Of a stretch of DNA of 64,000 bases, positions 1-8,574 are shown in pieces. Where the stretch lies: assembly GCA_949291545.1 (NCBI GenBank), contig CASEWB010000006.1:372001-436000 (forward strand). Direction: 5' to 3'. The notes beneath the pieces were generated by a model. It saw nothing but the letters and a program-made list of their open reading frames with translations. It had not been told where the DNA came from and ran no database searches. Position numbers and translations under genes: made by a program. How positions within the stretch are numbered: position 1 is the stretch's first letter; every line of letters starts with the position of its first letter. Origin of the DNA: an uncultured bacterium (GTDB lineage: Bacteria > Elusimicrobiota > Elusimicrobia > Elusimicrobiales > Elusimicrobiaceae).

Positions 1-5
1 TTTTT

Positions 6-593
6 ATGCTCTGCGTACTGGCCGCTTTATTGGAACTGGATACCACTTACGCTTTCCAGCTTACTTTTTCGCGCGGGATTATCGCCGCACCGCTTATGTC
101 GCTGGTAACGGGCGACATTATGGCGGGTATCCAAGTGGGCGTATTTACGGAACTCATTTTTGCAGACGTAAGCCCCCTGGGCGGCATTCTGCCCCCCAGT
201 GCTGTGGTATGTTCCGCCGTGGCGTTAGCGTTGCACGCAATGGGGATAGAGCTGTACTTTGCTTTTTTCTTTGCGGTTATTGGCGCCAGTTTGTTTTCCG
301 TGGCGGAAAGATTTATGCGCAAAAACCGCTTTAAATGGCTGGTGTTTTGGGAAATGCAAATTATCAAAAAACCCAGTATGGTGGTGCGCACCGTCCTGTT
401 GGCGTTGGCCACATCGTTTTTAATGAATTTTGCTTTAATCTTTATTTTTACATGGGTGTGCGGCAAAGGCATGCTGTGGCTGCTGCCGTTTATCCCCACC
501 CAGGCGCATTTTGCGTGCCGGTTTGCTTATATGGCCGTCCCGTGGATTGGGCTGGCCACACTGGTACCCGAGTTCCGCCTAAAGGCGAGGTAA
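6..593 (+). CDS. PTS mannose-family EIIC component (5' end may lie outside window)
   Basis: Membrane subunit IIC of a mannose/sorbose-family phosphotransferase system, which with IID forms the sugar channel. About 195 residues are visible, almost all hydrophobic, with a conserved-looking stretch around residues 25-65 (GIIAAPLMSLVTGDIMAGIQ, then VSPLGG-PPSA) that matches the N-terminal half of ManY-type IIC proteins. Family members are usually near 260 residues, so this copy is short. The first ATG is 6 bases from the window edge with no stop before it, so the true start could be further upstream. It is followed 3 bases later by EIID. EIIA and EIIB are not in the window and probably lie upstream. 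Sugar specificity cannot be read from sequence. Confidence 0.8.
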   Translation: MLCVLAALLELDTTYAFQLTFSRGIIAAPLMSLVTGDIMAGIQVGVFTELIFADVSPLGGILPPSAVVCSAVALALHAMGIELYFAFFFAVIGASLFSVAERFMRKNRFKWLVFWEMQIIKKPSMVVRTVLLALATSFLMNFALIFIFTWVCGKGMLWLLPFIPTQAHFACRFAYMAVPWIGLATLVPEFRLKAR

Positions 594-596
594 ATT

Positions 597-1418
597 ATGC
601 GGTTTTCCATGCGGCTGAACCTGTTTCTGCGCTCGTTTTTTCTGCAAACGGGCTGGAACTATATGAAGTACCAAAACTTAGGGCTGACGTTTGTCATGCT
701 GCCGTTTTTGAAAGAAACTTATCAAAACGACCGCGAAGCGCTGCCCTCGGTACTGCAACGCTATTTGGAGATTTTTAATACTCAGCCGGTTATGGCCTCT
801 TTCTGTTTTGGCGCTTTGGCCCGGCAGGAAGAAGCTATCGCCAAGGCGGAGTCGCTTACCAAATTTAAAGAAAAAATGACCGAATGGAGCTCCATAAAAA
901 AGGGCCTTTCCATTACAACGGCTTCGATTGGAGACCGCCTTTTTTGGGGCGCTTTAAAACCGCTTACCCTGCTGATCGCCCTGTTTATTTGGCTGATGCT
1001 GGGAGTGAACTTTTTTGAGATTAATCTGCCGGCCTCCATTCCGCTGGTATATGTGTTTTTTGCGGGTGGGGTGGCCTTCTTTGTATTTAATGCCATTGCT
1101 TTGTTTGTAAAGTGGCAAGGAATTAAAATCAGTTACAGCGCGGACGAAAAAACCTGCTACGGGCTGACGCGTTTTGACTGGAACAAAACCATCTACAACG
1201 CCAAGCGCATTGGTTCGGTGCTGGCGGTGGGGATGATTTTGTTCGGCATATACCATTATTTAAAAGATTTTACGGAATTAGACGTACACTTTGTCACGCG
1301 GGCCGTGATTGTGTTGTTCTTCGTAATGATCAGCTTTATTACCCGCAAATTGCGTATACCGAACATGTACTTATATCTGGCAGCGGTGGTTGTGTTCAAC
1401 TTCGTTTGCTACTTATAA
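597..1418 (+). CDS. PTS mannose-family EIID component
   Basis: Membrane subunit IID (273 aa), partner of the preceding IIC in mannose-type sugar uptake and phosphorylation. Visible family features are the N-terminal SFFLQTGWNYMKYQN-like segment (about residues 13-30), a central GDRLFWGALKPL motif typical of IID, and a hydrophobic C-terminal half. The ATG at 597 has a GCGAGG Shine-Dalgarno-like stretch upstream. An alternative ATG lies 12 bases in. The gene sits between EIIC and HPr in one operon. Length is normal for the family. Confidence 0.85.
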   Translation: MRFSMRLNLFLRSFFLQTGWNYMKYQNLGLTFVMLPFLKETYQNDREALPSVLQRYLEIFNTQPVMASFCFGALARQEEAIAKAESLTKFKEKMTEWSSIKKGLSITTASIGDRLFWGALKPLTLLIALFIWLMLGVNFFEINLPASIPLVYVFFAGGVAFFVFNAIALFVKWQGIKISYSADEKTCYGLTRFDWNKTIYNAKRIGSVLAVGMILFGIYHYLKDFTELDVHFVTRAVIVLFFVMISFITRKLRIPNMYLYLAAVVVFNFVCYL

Positions 1419-1428
1419 AGAGGCATTT

Positions 1429-1698
1429 GTGATACAGCAAGACATTAAAATCGTAAACCGTTTGGGGCTTCATGCACGCCCGGCTGCGCTGCTGGCGCAG
1501 ACGGCGGCTAAATTTTCCTGCGAGATTGAGCTGGCGAAAGACGGTGTAAAAGTAAACGCCAAAAGCATTATGGGTGTAATGATGCTGGCCGCGGAGTTTG
1601 GTTCCTCCCTGCAGCTGACTACCAACGGCTCGGACGAAAAAGAAGCTTTTGAAACAATTCAAAAATTATTTACAGACAAATTTAATGAAGAATTCTAA
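1429..1698 (+). CDS. ptsH: HPr phosphocarrier protein (GTG start)
   Basis: Small cytoplasmic phosphocarrier that passes phosphate from EI to the sugar-specific EII proteins. With the GTG at 1429 the protein is 89 aa, the active-site histidine is exactly residue 15 (GLHARPA), and the regulatory serine is exactly residue 46 (KSIMGVMML), both at canonical HPr numbers. AAAGAGG at 1417-1423 is the ribosome site and decides this start; an upstream in-frame ATG would lie inside EIID. The Ser46 context suggests that HPr-kinase control is possible, but no hprK is seen here. Confidence 0.93.
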   Translation: MIQQDIKIVNRLGLHARPAALLAQTAAKFSCEIELAKDGVKVNAKSIMGVMMLAAEFGSSLQLTTNGSDEKEAFETIQKLFTDKFNEEF

Positions 1699-1711
1699 TA
1701 AGGAGCGCAGC

Positions 1712-3454
1712 ATGTTGGTTTTAAAAGGCGTAGCGGCCAGCCCGGGGGTATCCATTGGGCCGGCGGTGCTGGTGCCGGGTGAAAGTTTTGCCGTAGCGCG
1801 GCAATATGTGGAACCGGGCGAAGTAAAAGCTGAACTGCAAAAAATCCGCAACGCCATGCAAAAAACCTTGGCCGAATTGGACGAGTGTGAACAAAAAGTT
1901 TTGTCCACGCTGGGGGCGGAATACGCCAATTTAATGGCCACCCACAAACTGATTTTGCAAGACCCGGCGCTCAAGGATTCGGTTTCCAAAAAAATCCGCA
2001 CCGAACATCTTTCCGCCCAAGCGGCTATTTTTTTAACCCTGCAAGAATTGGCGGCCAACTTCGATAAAATAGAAGACCCTTTCTTTAAAGAACGCCGCAA
2101 CGATATTTTTGACGTAGGCAAGCGCTTGGTAAACAATTTGGAAGGCGGAAAACGAGAATTTTTGGCTTCCATCAATAAACCTTCCCTGCTGGTGGCGCAC
2201 AATTTGTACCCCTCGGATACCATCAACCTGCAGGAAAACCAAGTAATCGGTTTTTGCACGGACGTAGGCGGCAAAACCAGCCATACGGCCCTTTTGGCGC
2301 AGAGTTTAAACATTCCGGCGGTGGTGGGTTTATCCACCGCGTCCAAGGACGTTCAATCCGGCGACACGCTGATTATTGACGGCGAAAATGGCCTGTTGGT
2401 AATTAATCCGGACAAATACACCTTGGCCAATTACCGCAAAATTCAGCGAGAGCTGAAAAAGACGGAAGCCCTCTTAAAAACCATCAACCACCTGCCGGTA
2501 ATTACCGAAGACGGGCACGCCATCAAACTCTTGGTGAACTACGACCCGCACACCGATAATAAAGAAAACAAACGCTTAATTACCGACGGGTTGGGCCTTT
2601 TGCGCACGGAATTTTTATATATGAACACCCCCACCCCGCCTACGGAAGAAGAACAATACCAAATGTATCTTTCCGTAGCCAAGCGCTTTGATATGCGCCC
2701 GGTGACAATACGCCTGGCGGACTTAGGGGCCGATAAATTGCCCGATTTTCCGTTGGACGAGTTCGACCAAGACGAGAACCCCTTTATGGGTTGCCGCGGA
2801 ATACGGTTGTTTTTAAAAAACCCGGAACTGATGCACACCCAACTGCGGGCTATTTTGCGTATGGCATGCGAAGTGCCCGCACAGGTAAAAATTATGATTC
2901 CGATGGTGTCTTCGGTAGAAGAAGTGCGCCACGTCCGGGCAGCCTACGACCAAGCCCTTAAAGAAATAGAAGCCGAGGGCAAGAAGCCCGTCAACCGCGT
3001 AGCCTTGGGCGCCATGATTGAAGTGCCTGCCGCCGCTATCGCCTTGGACGGAATGATTCACCTGTTGGATTTTATTTCCATTGGCACGAATGACTTGATA
3101 CAATATTTAGTAGCGGTGGACCGCGTAAACCAGGAAGTGGCCCATATGTACGACCCCTGCCACCCGGCGGTGGGGCGCACCATCAACCAAATTATCCAAA
3201 CCGCCCATAAACGCAACAAAAAAGTAAGCATTTGCGGGGAAATTGCTTCCGACAGCAAAATGCTGCCTCTTTTGTTGGGCTGGGGGATAGACGCGCTGTC
3301 CGTCACGCCGCGTATGTACTTGCGCGTAAAAAACAATATCCGCAATTTGAATTTTGAAACCTGTTCCGATCTTGCTCAGGCAGCTTTGCTGATGGGCAGC
3401 TCGGAAGAAATTAGAAACTTAATTGAGCAGAACAACAAAAATGAAGATTCGTAA
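1712..3454 (+). CDS. ptsI: PTS enzyme I (phosphoenolpyruvate-protein phosphotransferase)
   Basis: Cytoplasmic enzyme I (580 aa) that autophosphorylates from PEP and loads HPr. The N-terminal half carries the phospho-histidine motif GGKTSHTALLAQ. The C-terminal TIM-barrel part shows LRTEFLY, NPFMGCRGIR, IPMVSSVEEV, SIGTNDLIQY and the CGE of the active site. The start at 1712 follows AAGGAG in the HPr-EI gap (13 bases). Length matches the usual 570-590 aa. It overlaps lepA by 14 bases. Having HPr and EI next to IIC/IID puts the general PTS energy chain in one transcription unit with a mannose-type permease. Confidence 0.95.
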   Translation: MLVLKGVAASPGVSIGPAVLVPGESFAVARQYVEPGEVKAELQKIRNAMQKTLAELDECEQKVLSTLGAEYANLMATHKLILQDPALKDSVSKKIRTEHLSAQAAIFLTLQELAANFDKIEDPFFKERRNDIFDVGKRLVNNLEGGKREFLASINKPSLLVAHNLYPSDTINLQENQVIGFCTDVGGKTSHTALLAQSLNIPAVVGLSTASKDVQSGDTLIIDGENGLLVINPDKYTLANYRKIQRELKKTEALLKTINHLPVITEDGHAIKLLVNYDPHTDNKENKRLITDGLGLLRTEFLYMNTPTPPTEEEQYQMYLSVAKRFDMRPVTIRLADLGADKLPDFPLDEFDQDENPFMGCRGIRLFLKNPELMHTQLRAILRMACEVPAQVKIMIPMVSSVEEVRHVRAAYDQALKEIEAEGKKPVNRVALGAMIEVPAAAIALDGMIHLLDFISIGTNDLIQYLVAVDRVNQEVAHMYDPCHPAVGRTINQIIQTAHKRNKKVSICGEIASDSKMLPLLLGWGIDALSVTPRMYLRVKNNIRNLNFETCSDLAQAALLMGSSEEIRNLIEQNNKNEDS

Positions 3455-5270
3455 TTTTTCCATCGTAGCCCACATCGATCACGGCAAAACCACCCTTTCC
3501 GACCGTATTTTGGAAGACACCGGCACCGTCCCTAAGCGCAAAATGCAAGCCCAGCTGCTAGACGGTATGGACTTGGAGCGCGAACGCGGCATTACCATCA
3601 AAGCCAAAGCCGTGCGTATTGCTTACAAAGACTACATTTTAAACTTAATCGACACTCCCGGCCATGTGGATTTTTCCTACGAAGTGGCCCGCTCGCTGCG
3701 TGCGTGCGAAGGGGTGCTTTTGCTGGTGGACGCCTCGCAGGGGGTGGAAGCGCAAACCGTGGCGCACGCCCACTTGGCACAAAGCTTGGGCTTAAAAATT
3801 ATTCCGGTAATGAATAAGGTGGATTTGTCCCAGTCGGACGCGGACGCCTCGGAAGAACAGTTGTGGGACATTTTAAAAGAACCCGTAGAGGCCGAACGCG
3901 TCAGCGCAAAAACCGGCATGGGCATTGAACATTTGTTGGACCGTATCATTACCGATATCCCCGCCCCGCAGGGAGACCCGAACGCTCCACTGCGCGCCCT
4001 TATTTTTGACTCGTATTACGACCCTTTCCGCGGCGTAATTATGTATATCCGCTTGGTGGACGGCAGCATCAAGCCGGGGCAGGTTATTCAATTTATGTCT
4101 TCCGGGGCCACTTATAAAACGGAAGAAATCGGCTTTATGACGCCCAAACAGTTGCATAAAACAGACAAACTTGCCGCCGGAGAAGTAGGGTATTTGGTGG
4201 CCGGGATTAAAGATATTCACCAAGTAAAAGTAGGCGATACCGTTACCCTGGCCGAACGCCCCGCACAGGAAGCGCTGCCCGGGTATGCAGACGCCAAACC
4301 GGTAGTATTTGCCAGTATCTTCCCGGTGGAAACGACCGATTTCCCCTTGCTTCGCAAAGCGTTGGAAAAACTCAATTTGTCCGACTCCTCTTTCCACTAC
4401 CAAAGCGAAACCTCCAAAGCTTTGGGCTTTGGGTTCCGCTTGGGGTTTATGGGCATTTTGCATATCGAAATTGTAAAAGAACGGTTGGAACGCGAATTTA
4501 ATCTCTCGCTGATTGCCACCAGCCCCAACGTGGTGTATCACGTTAAATTTACACCGCGCAAATCCCACCCGCAGGAGCTGGCCGCCCTGCCGGACGCACC
4601 GGACGACCCGGGGTATAAAATTATCGATAACCCGGCCAACTTCCCGCCGCACGGCGACATTATAGACATTAAAGAGCCCGTCATTCACATTACGATTGTT
4701 ACCCCCGTGGAATTTATGGACGGCGTAATGACGCTTTTAAAAGAAAAACGCGGCACGTTTATGAGCATGGACCACTTGTCCAACCAGCGCGTAATTATCA
4801 AATACGAAATGCCCATGGGCGAAATGGTAATTGATTTTTACAACAAATTAAAATCCGTTTCCAAGGGCTACGCCTCGTTTGACTACGAAGTGGCCGGCTT
4901 TAGAAGCTCGGACGTGGTGCTGATGGAAATTTTGTTGCACGGCACGCCGGTGGATGCGTTGTCCGTAGTGGTGCATAAAGACAAAGCCCAAACGATGGGC
5001 CGCGCGCTGTGCGCCAAACTCAAAGAGCTTATTGGCCGCCAGCAGTTTGAAGTGGCCGTACAGGCCGCAGTGAATGGCAAGGTTATCGCGCGCGAAACCA
5101 TCCCCGCCTTCCGCAAGGACGTTATTGCCAAATGCTATGGCGGCGATATCACCCGCAAACGCAAATTGTTGGAAAAACAAAAAGAAGGCAAAAAGAGAAT
5201 GAAAGCCATCGGCAGTTTGAACATTCCGCAAGAAGCGTTTGTGGCGATGCTAAAAATTGACGAAGAATAA
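3441..5270 (+). CDS. lepA: Elongation factor 4 (LepA), ribosome back-translocase GTPase
   Basis: Translational GTPase (609 aa) that acts on stalled or mispositioned ribosomes. The P-loop AHIDHGKTT sits at the N-terminus, followed by the switch segment ERERGITIKA, DTPGHVDF, and NKVD. The C-terminal EF4-specific domain ends in the basic stretch GDITRKRKLLEKQKEGKKRMK. I choose ATG 3441 because it aligns with the usual M-x-x-IRNFSI start. A TTG at 3423 is possible. It overlaps the end of ptsI, so it is probably co-transcribed with the PTS genes, and a hairpin terminator follows. Confidence 0.96.
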   Translation: MKIRNFSIVAHIDHGKTTLSDRILEDTGTVPKRKMQAQLLDGMDLERERGITIKAKAVRIAYKDYILNLIDTPGHVDFSYEVARSLRACEGVLLLVDASQGVEAQTVAHAHLAQSLGLKIIPVMNKVDLSQSDADASEEQLWDILKEPVEAERVSAKTGMGIEHLLDRIITDIPAPQGDPNAPLRALIFDSYYDPFRGVIMYIRLVDGSIKPGQVIQFMSSGATYKTEEIGFMTPKQLHKTDKLAAGEVGYLVAGIKDIHQVKVGDTVTLAERPAQEALPGYADAKPVVFASIFPVETTDFPLLRKALEKLNLSDSSFHYQSETSKALGFGFRLGFMGILHIEIVKERLEREFNLSLIATSPNVVYHVKFTPRKSHPQELAALPDAPDDPGYKIIDNPANFPPHGDIIDIKEPVIHITIVTPVEFMDGVMTLLKEKRGTFMSMDHLSNQRVIIKYEMPMGEMVIDFYNKLKSVSKGYASFDYEVAGFRSSDVVLMEILLHGTPVDALSVVVHKDKAQTMGRALCAKLKELIGRQQFEVAVQAAVNGKVIARETIPAFRKDVIAKCYGGDITRKRKLLEKQKEGKKRMKAIGSLNIPQEAFVAMLKIDEE

Positions 5271-5289
5271 TGTTCCTTTCCCAACAAAA

Positions 5290-5317
5290 AGCCCGGTCAA
5301 TCGGCCGGGCTGTTTTA
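5290..5317 (+). terminator. Intrinsic terminator after lepA
   Basis: Stem AGCCCGG (5290-5296) pairs with CCGGGCT (5305-5311), followed by GTTTTA. It closes the PTS-lepA operon. The rest of the gap to 5500 holds no gene. It contains a small GCCCC/GGGGC hairpin near 5440-5460. Confidence 0.75.
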
Positions 5318-5499
5318 TGGAGCGGTTTTGCTTGGCGGCAAAAAACCCTTTACAAACGAAAAAACAGACAGGCTGTTTCTAAACCGTTCCCTAACCCCGA
5401 CACATAGGGGAGCTTTCCCGCCGCTAATTACTTTTCTGCCCCAAACAAATGTTGGGGCATTAACGCCCACTCCTCACGGCACATTCCCCCTTTATTTGC

Positions 5500-5505
5500 T
5501 AAAAT
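5500..5505 (+). promoter_or_regulatory. -10 box immediately before folD (likely leaderless start)
   Basis: TAAAAT at 5500-5505 stands 7 bases before the folD ATG, and no Shine-Dalgarno site is present. If used, the transcript would begin at or next to the start codon. Confidence 0.45.
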
Positions 5506-5512
5506 AGTACAT

Positions 5513-6385
5513 ATGATTTTGGAAGGACGCACCTTAGCCGCACAAATACGGGAACCCCTGCACGCCAGGGCGGAAGCCGTACGCCAAAAAAGAGGCCGTG
5601 CCATTCAGCTAAGCGCCATTGGATCGACCGAGGATTACGGTGCGTACCTGTACCTAAAAAAAGAAGTGGAAGCCGCACAAAAATTGGGCGTGCAAACGCA
5701 AATTTTTGAAATTAATAACGAGACGCCCGCGTCCGAATTTTTATCCTTGGTGGAACGCTTGTCGGCCGACGACGCCACGGACGCTATTTTAATCCCGCGC
5801 CCTTTGCCCGCCCATTTGGCGGCCACCGATTTTGCCGACCGCTTATCCCCGCACAAAGACATTGACGGCATGTCCAATATCAATGCCGGGAACCTGTTTT
5901 TGTGCAAAACCTGGGCCGAAGTACAGGCCCTAAAAGGTTTTGTGCCCTGTACGGCGGCGGCAGTAATCCGGTTGCTGCAGTACCATCAAATTCCTCTGGA
6001 AGGGGCCGAAGCGGCGGTCGTTGGCCGCTCCAGCACGGTAGGCCGCCCCTTGGCCCATTTGCTGACGTGCCAAAACGCCACCGTTAAAATCTGCCATACC
6101 AAAACCGATTTGCCGCGCGCTTTACAAGACGCGGATTTAGTTTGTTCCGCCGCTGGGACGCCCGGATTAATTAACGCTGCCTGGATACGCCCCGGTGCCA
6201 CAGTGGTGGATATCTCTACGAATTGGCAAAACAACAGCTTATGCGGCGACGCCGACCCGGCCGCCCTTGCGCAGCGTGGGGTGTCGTACTCGCCGGTGCC
6301 CGGCGGGGTCGGACCGGTAACGCTTGCAGTCTTGCTGGAAAACATTATACTATCAGGTGAAAGGAAACTTAAGGAGAACGCATGA
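5513..6385 (+). CDS. folD: Bifunctional methylenetetrahydrofolate dehydrogenase / methenyl-THF cyclohydrolase
   Basis: Cytoplasmic one-carbon enzyme (290 aa) interconverting 5,10-methylene-, methenyl- and 10-formyl-tetrahydrofolate. The substrate motif Y-x3-K is at residues 45-49 in a normal context. SPHKDIDGMSNINAG, the nucleotide-binding VVGRSSTVGRPLAHLL and the C-terminal PVPGGVGPVTLAVLLEN are all present. The segment that is usually QLPLP reads RPLP (in ILIPRPLPAHL), a mild departure near the folate site. It overlaps the following lipoprotein gene by 4 bases (ATGA). Confidence 0.95.
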   Translation: MILEGRTLAAQIREPLHARAEAVRQKRGRAIQLSAIGSTEDYGAYLYLKKEVEAAQKLGVQTQIFEINNETPASEFLSLVERLSADDATDAILIPRPLPAHLAATDFADRLSPHKDIDGMSNINAGNLFLCKTWAEVQALKGFVPCTAAAVIRLLQYHQIPLEGAEAAVVGRSSTVGRPLAHLLTCQNATVKICHTKTDLPRALQDADLVCSAAGTPGLINAAWIRPGATVVDISTNWQNNSLCGDADPAALAQRGVSYSPVPGGVGPVTLAVLLENIILSGERKLKENA

Positions 6386-6804
6386 AAACACTTCCCGCCC
6401 TTTTGGCTGTAATCGTGTGCGCCGGATTTTTAACCGCGTGCACCACTAACAAACAGAGAGAAGAAAAATACCACCGCAAAATTTATTTGACGGAAGAAGA
6501 TTATTTGGAAGATTTGTCCAAAGACGCGGTAAAAGAACGCCGCGAAACGCCGCCGAACGTGGAGTCCGAATACATCTTTAACGTCGGCCCAGAAGAAGTA
6601 AAGAATATTTACTTCTTTGACGACCGCCAGCAACCCAAAGTGCCCGGCCAGCCCGGCGAAGCCGATTACAAGAAAGAAAAACGGCTTTGGCAAAAGCCCA
6701 AACGCTATACGCCGGAAGAATACTACGGTATGCAAGCCCCGGCGGAAGATGCTTCCCAAAGTGATTCGTCTTCCTCGGAAATGGGCTACGGCTACGATTA
6801 TTAG
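6382..6804 (+). CDS. Small lipoprotein of unknown function
   Basis: A 140-residue protein with a lipoprotein signal: a short basic start, a hydrophobic core, and the lipobox LTAC with Cys near residue 20. The mature part is charged and hydrophilic, rich in Glu/Lys and Tyr, ending in a Ser-rich stretch and GYGYDY. No domain is recognised. Translationally coupled to folD by ATGA. It should be processed by the usual Lgt-Lsp-Lnt route and anchored at the envelope. Confidence 0.8.
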   Translation: MKTLPALLAVIVCAGFLTACTTNKQREEKYHRKIYLTEEDYLEDLSKDAVKERRETPPNVESEYIFNVGPEEVKNIYFFDDRQQPKVPGQPGEADYKKEKRLWQKPKRYTPEEYYGMQAPAEDASQSDSSSSEMGYGYDY

Positions 6805-6820
6805 TTTTCCGCCTTACAAA

Positions 6821-6848
6821 AACCCCGCTCTATGGAGCGGGGTTTTTT
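6821..6848. terminator. Bidirectional terminator between the lipoprotein and glycerophosphodiesterase genes
   Basis: CCCCGCTC (6823-6830) pairs with GAGCGGGG (6835-6842), flanked by A and T runs on both sides, so it can end both converging genes. Confidence 0.85.
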
Positions 6849-7554
6849 AGTGGCTTCTTTCGACAAACCAATCTATATGATCCGTAAAAATACCGTCCGC
6901 CCCTTGTTGCTGCAGGGTGCGCGCAAGCTCCGCGTCATTTACCGTATATAGATACACTTTTAAACCGTGCTGGTGGCACACCTGGGCAATTTCCGGCGTA
7001 AAGCGTGTATGATTTAAATGCACGCTTTCCGCACCCAAGCTAAGCGCCTTAGAAACATCGAAGGATCGCGTTAACAGGCCAATACGCACGTTTTTGTTTA
7101 GTTCCCTGATCCGGACAAGGGTGTCATAATCAAAGCTGGAAAACAGCGTTTTTGAAAGAAGTTGCGGATAATATTTTTGCAATTCGCTTAGCAAACGCTC
7201 TTCCAAACCGGGATAGACATTTCCATCATTTTTAAGTTCTATGTTAAGCAGTTTCAGCCCGGGCTCTATCACGGGCAGAATATCTTTGAGTTCCGGCACA
7301 AATAATTGTTGGCTGTCAAAAGGGTTGGCCAGCGGGTAATTTTGTAAATCAGCACGGGTGAGGTGTTCAATCCGTACATCCGCTCCGGCAGTGGCTTGGA
7401 GGGAATAATCATGATGCACCGCCAGCGCGCCGTCTTGCGTTAAGTGAACGTCTAATTCGTAACAGGTTGCTCCCAGCTGCTGCGCCAAAGCAAAAGCGGA
7501 CACCGTATTTTGAACTTGCCGGGCAGATGCCCCGCGATGTGCAAAGTAAATCAT
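6847..7554 (-). CDS. Glycerophosphodiester phosphodiesterase (UgpQ/GlpQ-like)
   Basis: TIM-barrel enzyme (235 aa) that hydrolyses glycerophosphodiesters to glycerol-3-phosphate and an alcohol. The catalytic HRG is at residues 6-8, followed by the metal-binding E-L-D pair at 33-35 (ELDVHLTQDG) and the second histidine at 47-48 (HHD). A later KLLNIELKNDG supplies the usual ELK. There is no signal peptide, so the cytoplasmic UgpQ-like type is more likely than periplasmic GlpQ. It has no operon partner and ends at the shared terminator. Confidence 0.9.
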   Translation of the reverse strand: MIYFAHRGASARQVQNTVSAFALAQQLGATCYELDVHLTQDGALAVHHDYSLQATAGADVRIEHLTRADLQNYPLANPFDSQQLFVPELKDILPVIEPGLKLLNIELKNDGNVYPGLEERLLSELQKYYPQLLSKTLFSSFDYDTLVRIRELNKNVRIGLLTRSFDVSKALSLGAESVHLNHTRFTPEIAQVCHQHGLKVYLYTVNDAELARTLQQQGADGIFTDHIDWFVERSH

Positions 7555-8052
7555 ACCTTAGTGTAAAAAAATAAAAATCCCCTGACAAGGCCTTCCAGGC
7601 CCCCTTGCCGGGGGCAGGCACTCTATGCCCGCCAACACGACTAAGGGAGCCACACTATTTTTGGAATGTCGCGCTATTCAAAACGAGAGTTGTTTCCGCT
7701 TGTGTTGTTGCCGTGGTTGTTGTCGTTTAACCGCCCCCTTAGAGCCGTCTACAAAAAGCCTTTCAAGCGGATTAGAAATTTTATTATTTGAGCGCGGAAA
7801 CCCGCGCGAGTTATAAAATTTCCCGCTTGGAAGTGATTTTTATGGGGCCCTGGGCCGGCGCTCTTTTTCGCCCTTTTTCTGACGCCAGAAAAAGGGCCCC
7901 TTCCAGGGGGGGCGGGGGTCTTCCTCGGACAGGGATTAGCAAAATGGGGTACGTTTCCGTGCCAGGGCCCAGCGCCCGGCCTCCCTACTCTATGCCTGCT
8001 GGTGCGGATAGCCACACCGCAACGTTTGGGCATTGCCGTTCCTTACACAACA
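7555..8052. other. Gene-free stretch rich in strong hairpins
   Basis: About 500 bases with no convincing gene on either strand. Short open frames here lack ribosome sites and protein-like composition. Three structures stand out. The first spans 7764-7829: CAAGCGG pairs with CCGCTTG, GAAATTTTAT with ATAAAATTTC, and a GCGCGG/CCGCGC core sits inside. The second is a perfect 12-bp hairpin at 7870-7897 with loop ACGC. The third is a long-range pairing of GGGCCCTGG (7845-7853) with CCAGGGCCC (7972-7980). It may be a structured RNA or a decayed element. I do not recognise RNase P, tmRNA, SRP or 6S RNA in it. Confidence 0.4.
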
Positions 8053-8086
8053 AAACGCCCTTTCCCGCTCACGGGAAAGGGCGTTT
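8053..8086 (-). terminator. Terminator after mscL
   Basis: A perfect 15-bp stem, AAACGCCCTTTCCCG (8053-8067) with its complement at 8072-8086, and loop CTCA. On the minus strand it is followed by TTTTG. It ends the long secA-to-mscL operon. Confidence 0.8.
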
Positions 8087-8099
8087 GAATACGCCAAGT

Positions 8100-8564
8100 T
8101 TATTTTAGTTCAGAAGTGCATTGGGGGCAGCGCGTAGCCGCCAGCGGGATATCTGAACAACAATAGGGGCATTTTTTGGTAGCCGGGGCCGCTTCGGCTT
8201 GTTTTTTAAGCTTGTTAATTTTATTAATCATTTTAATCAGCGCAAAAATACAGGCCGCCACAATAAGAAAACTAATAATGGCATTTAAAAAATTGCCGAT
8301 GTTAATGGTGGTGGCGCCGGCCGCCTGCGCCGCGGAAAGAGAGTCGTACGGGCCAGGCACATTGGCCCCTTGTTTTAACACAATAAACCAATTGGAAAAA
8401 TTGACTTTTCCCATCAGCAGCCCCAGCGGCGGCATCATTACGTCCGACACCATAGAATTGACGATTTTCGTAAACGCTCCGCCAATAATAATACCCACCG
8501 ACATATCTATCACACTGCCGCGCATAATAAAATTTTTAAACTCGTTAAAAATGCTTTTAAACAT
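8100..8564 (-). CDS. mscL: Large-conductance mechanosensitive channel MscL with C-terminal zinc ribbon
   Basis: Inner-membrane pressure-release channel (154 aa). The N-terminal FNEFKNFIMRGSVIDMSVGIIIGGAF, with TM1 and the pore, and the second membrane helix (about residues 91-110) are typical. Unlike ordinary MscL proteins (about 130-140 aa), this one continues past the cytoplasmic helix into a zinc ribbon with CPYC at 132-135 and CPQC at 146-149. GGAGGAAT precedes the start. It is the last gene of the minus-strand operon, 10 bases after the CofE-like gene. Confidence 0.92.
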   Translation of the reverse strand: MFKSIFNEFKNFIMRGSVIDMSVGIIIGGAFTKIVNSMVSDVMMPPLGLLMGKVNFSNWFIVLKQGANVPGPYDSLSAAQAAGATTINIGNFLNAIISFLIVAACIFALIKMINKINKLKKQAEAAPATKKCPYCCSDIPLAATRCPQCTSELK

Positions 8565-8574
8565 AATTCCTCCG

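Noticed and set aside
7555-8052. RNase P RNA, tmRNA, SRP RNA or 6S RNA in the gene-free block
   Set aside because: None of the hallmark segments were found on either strand (for example GAGGAAAGTCC for RNase P, a tRNA-like T-arm with CCA for tmRNA, or GGAAGGAAGCA for SRP).
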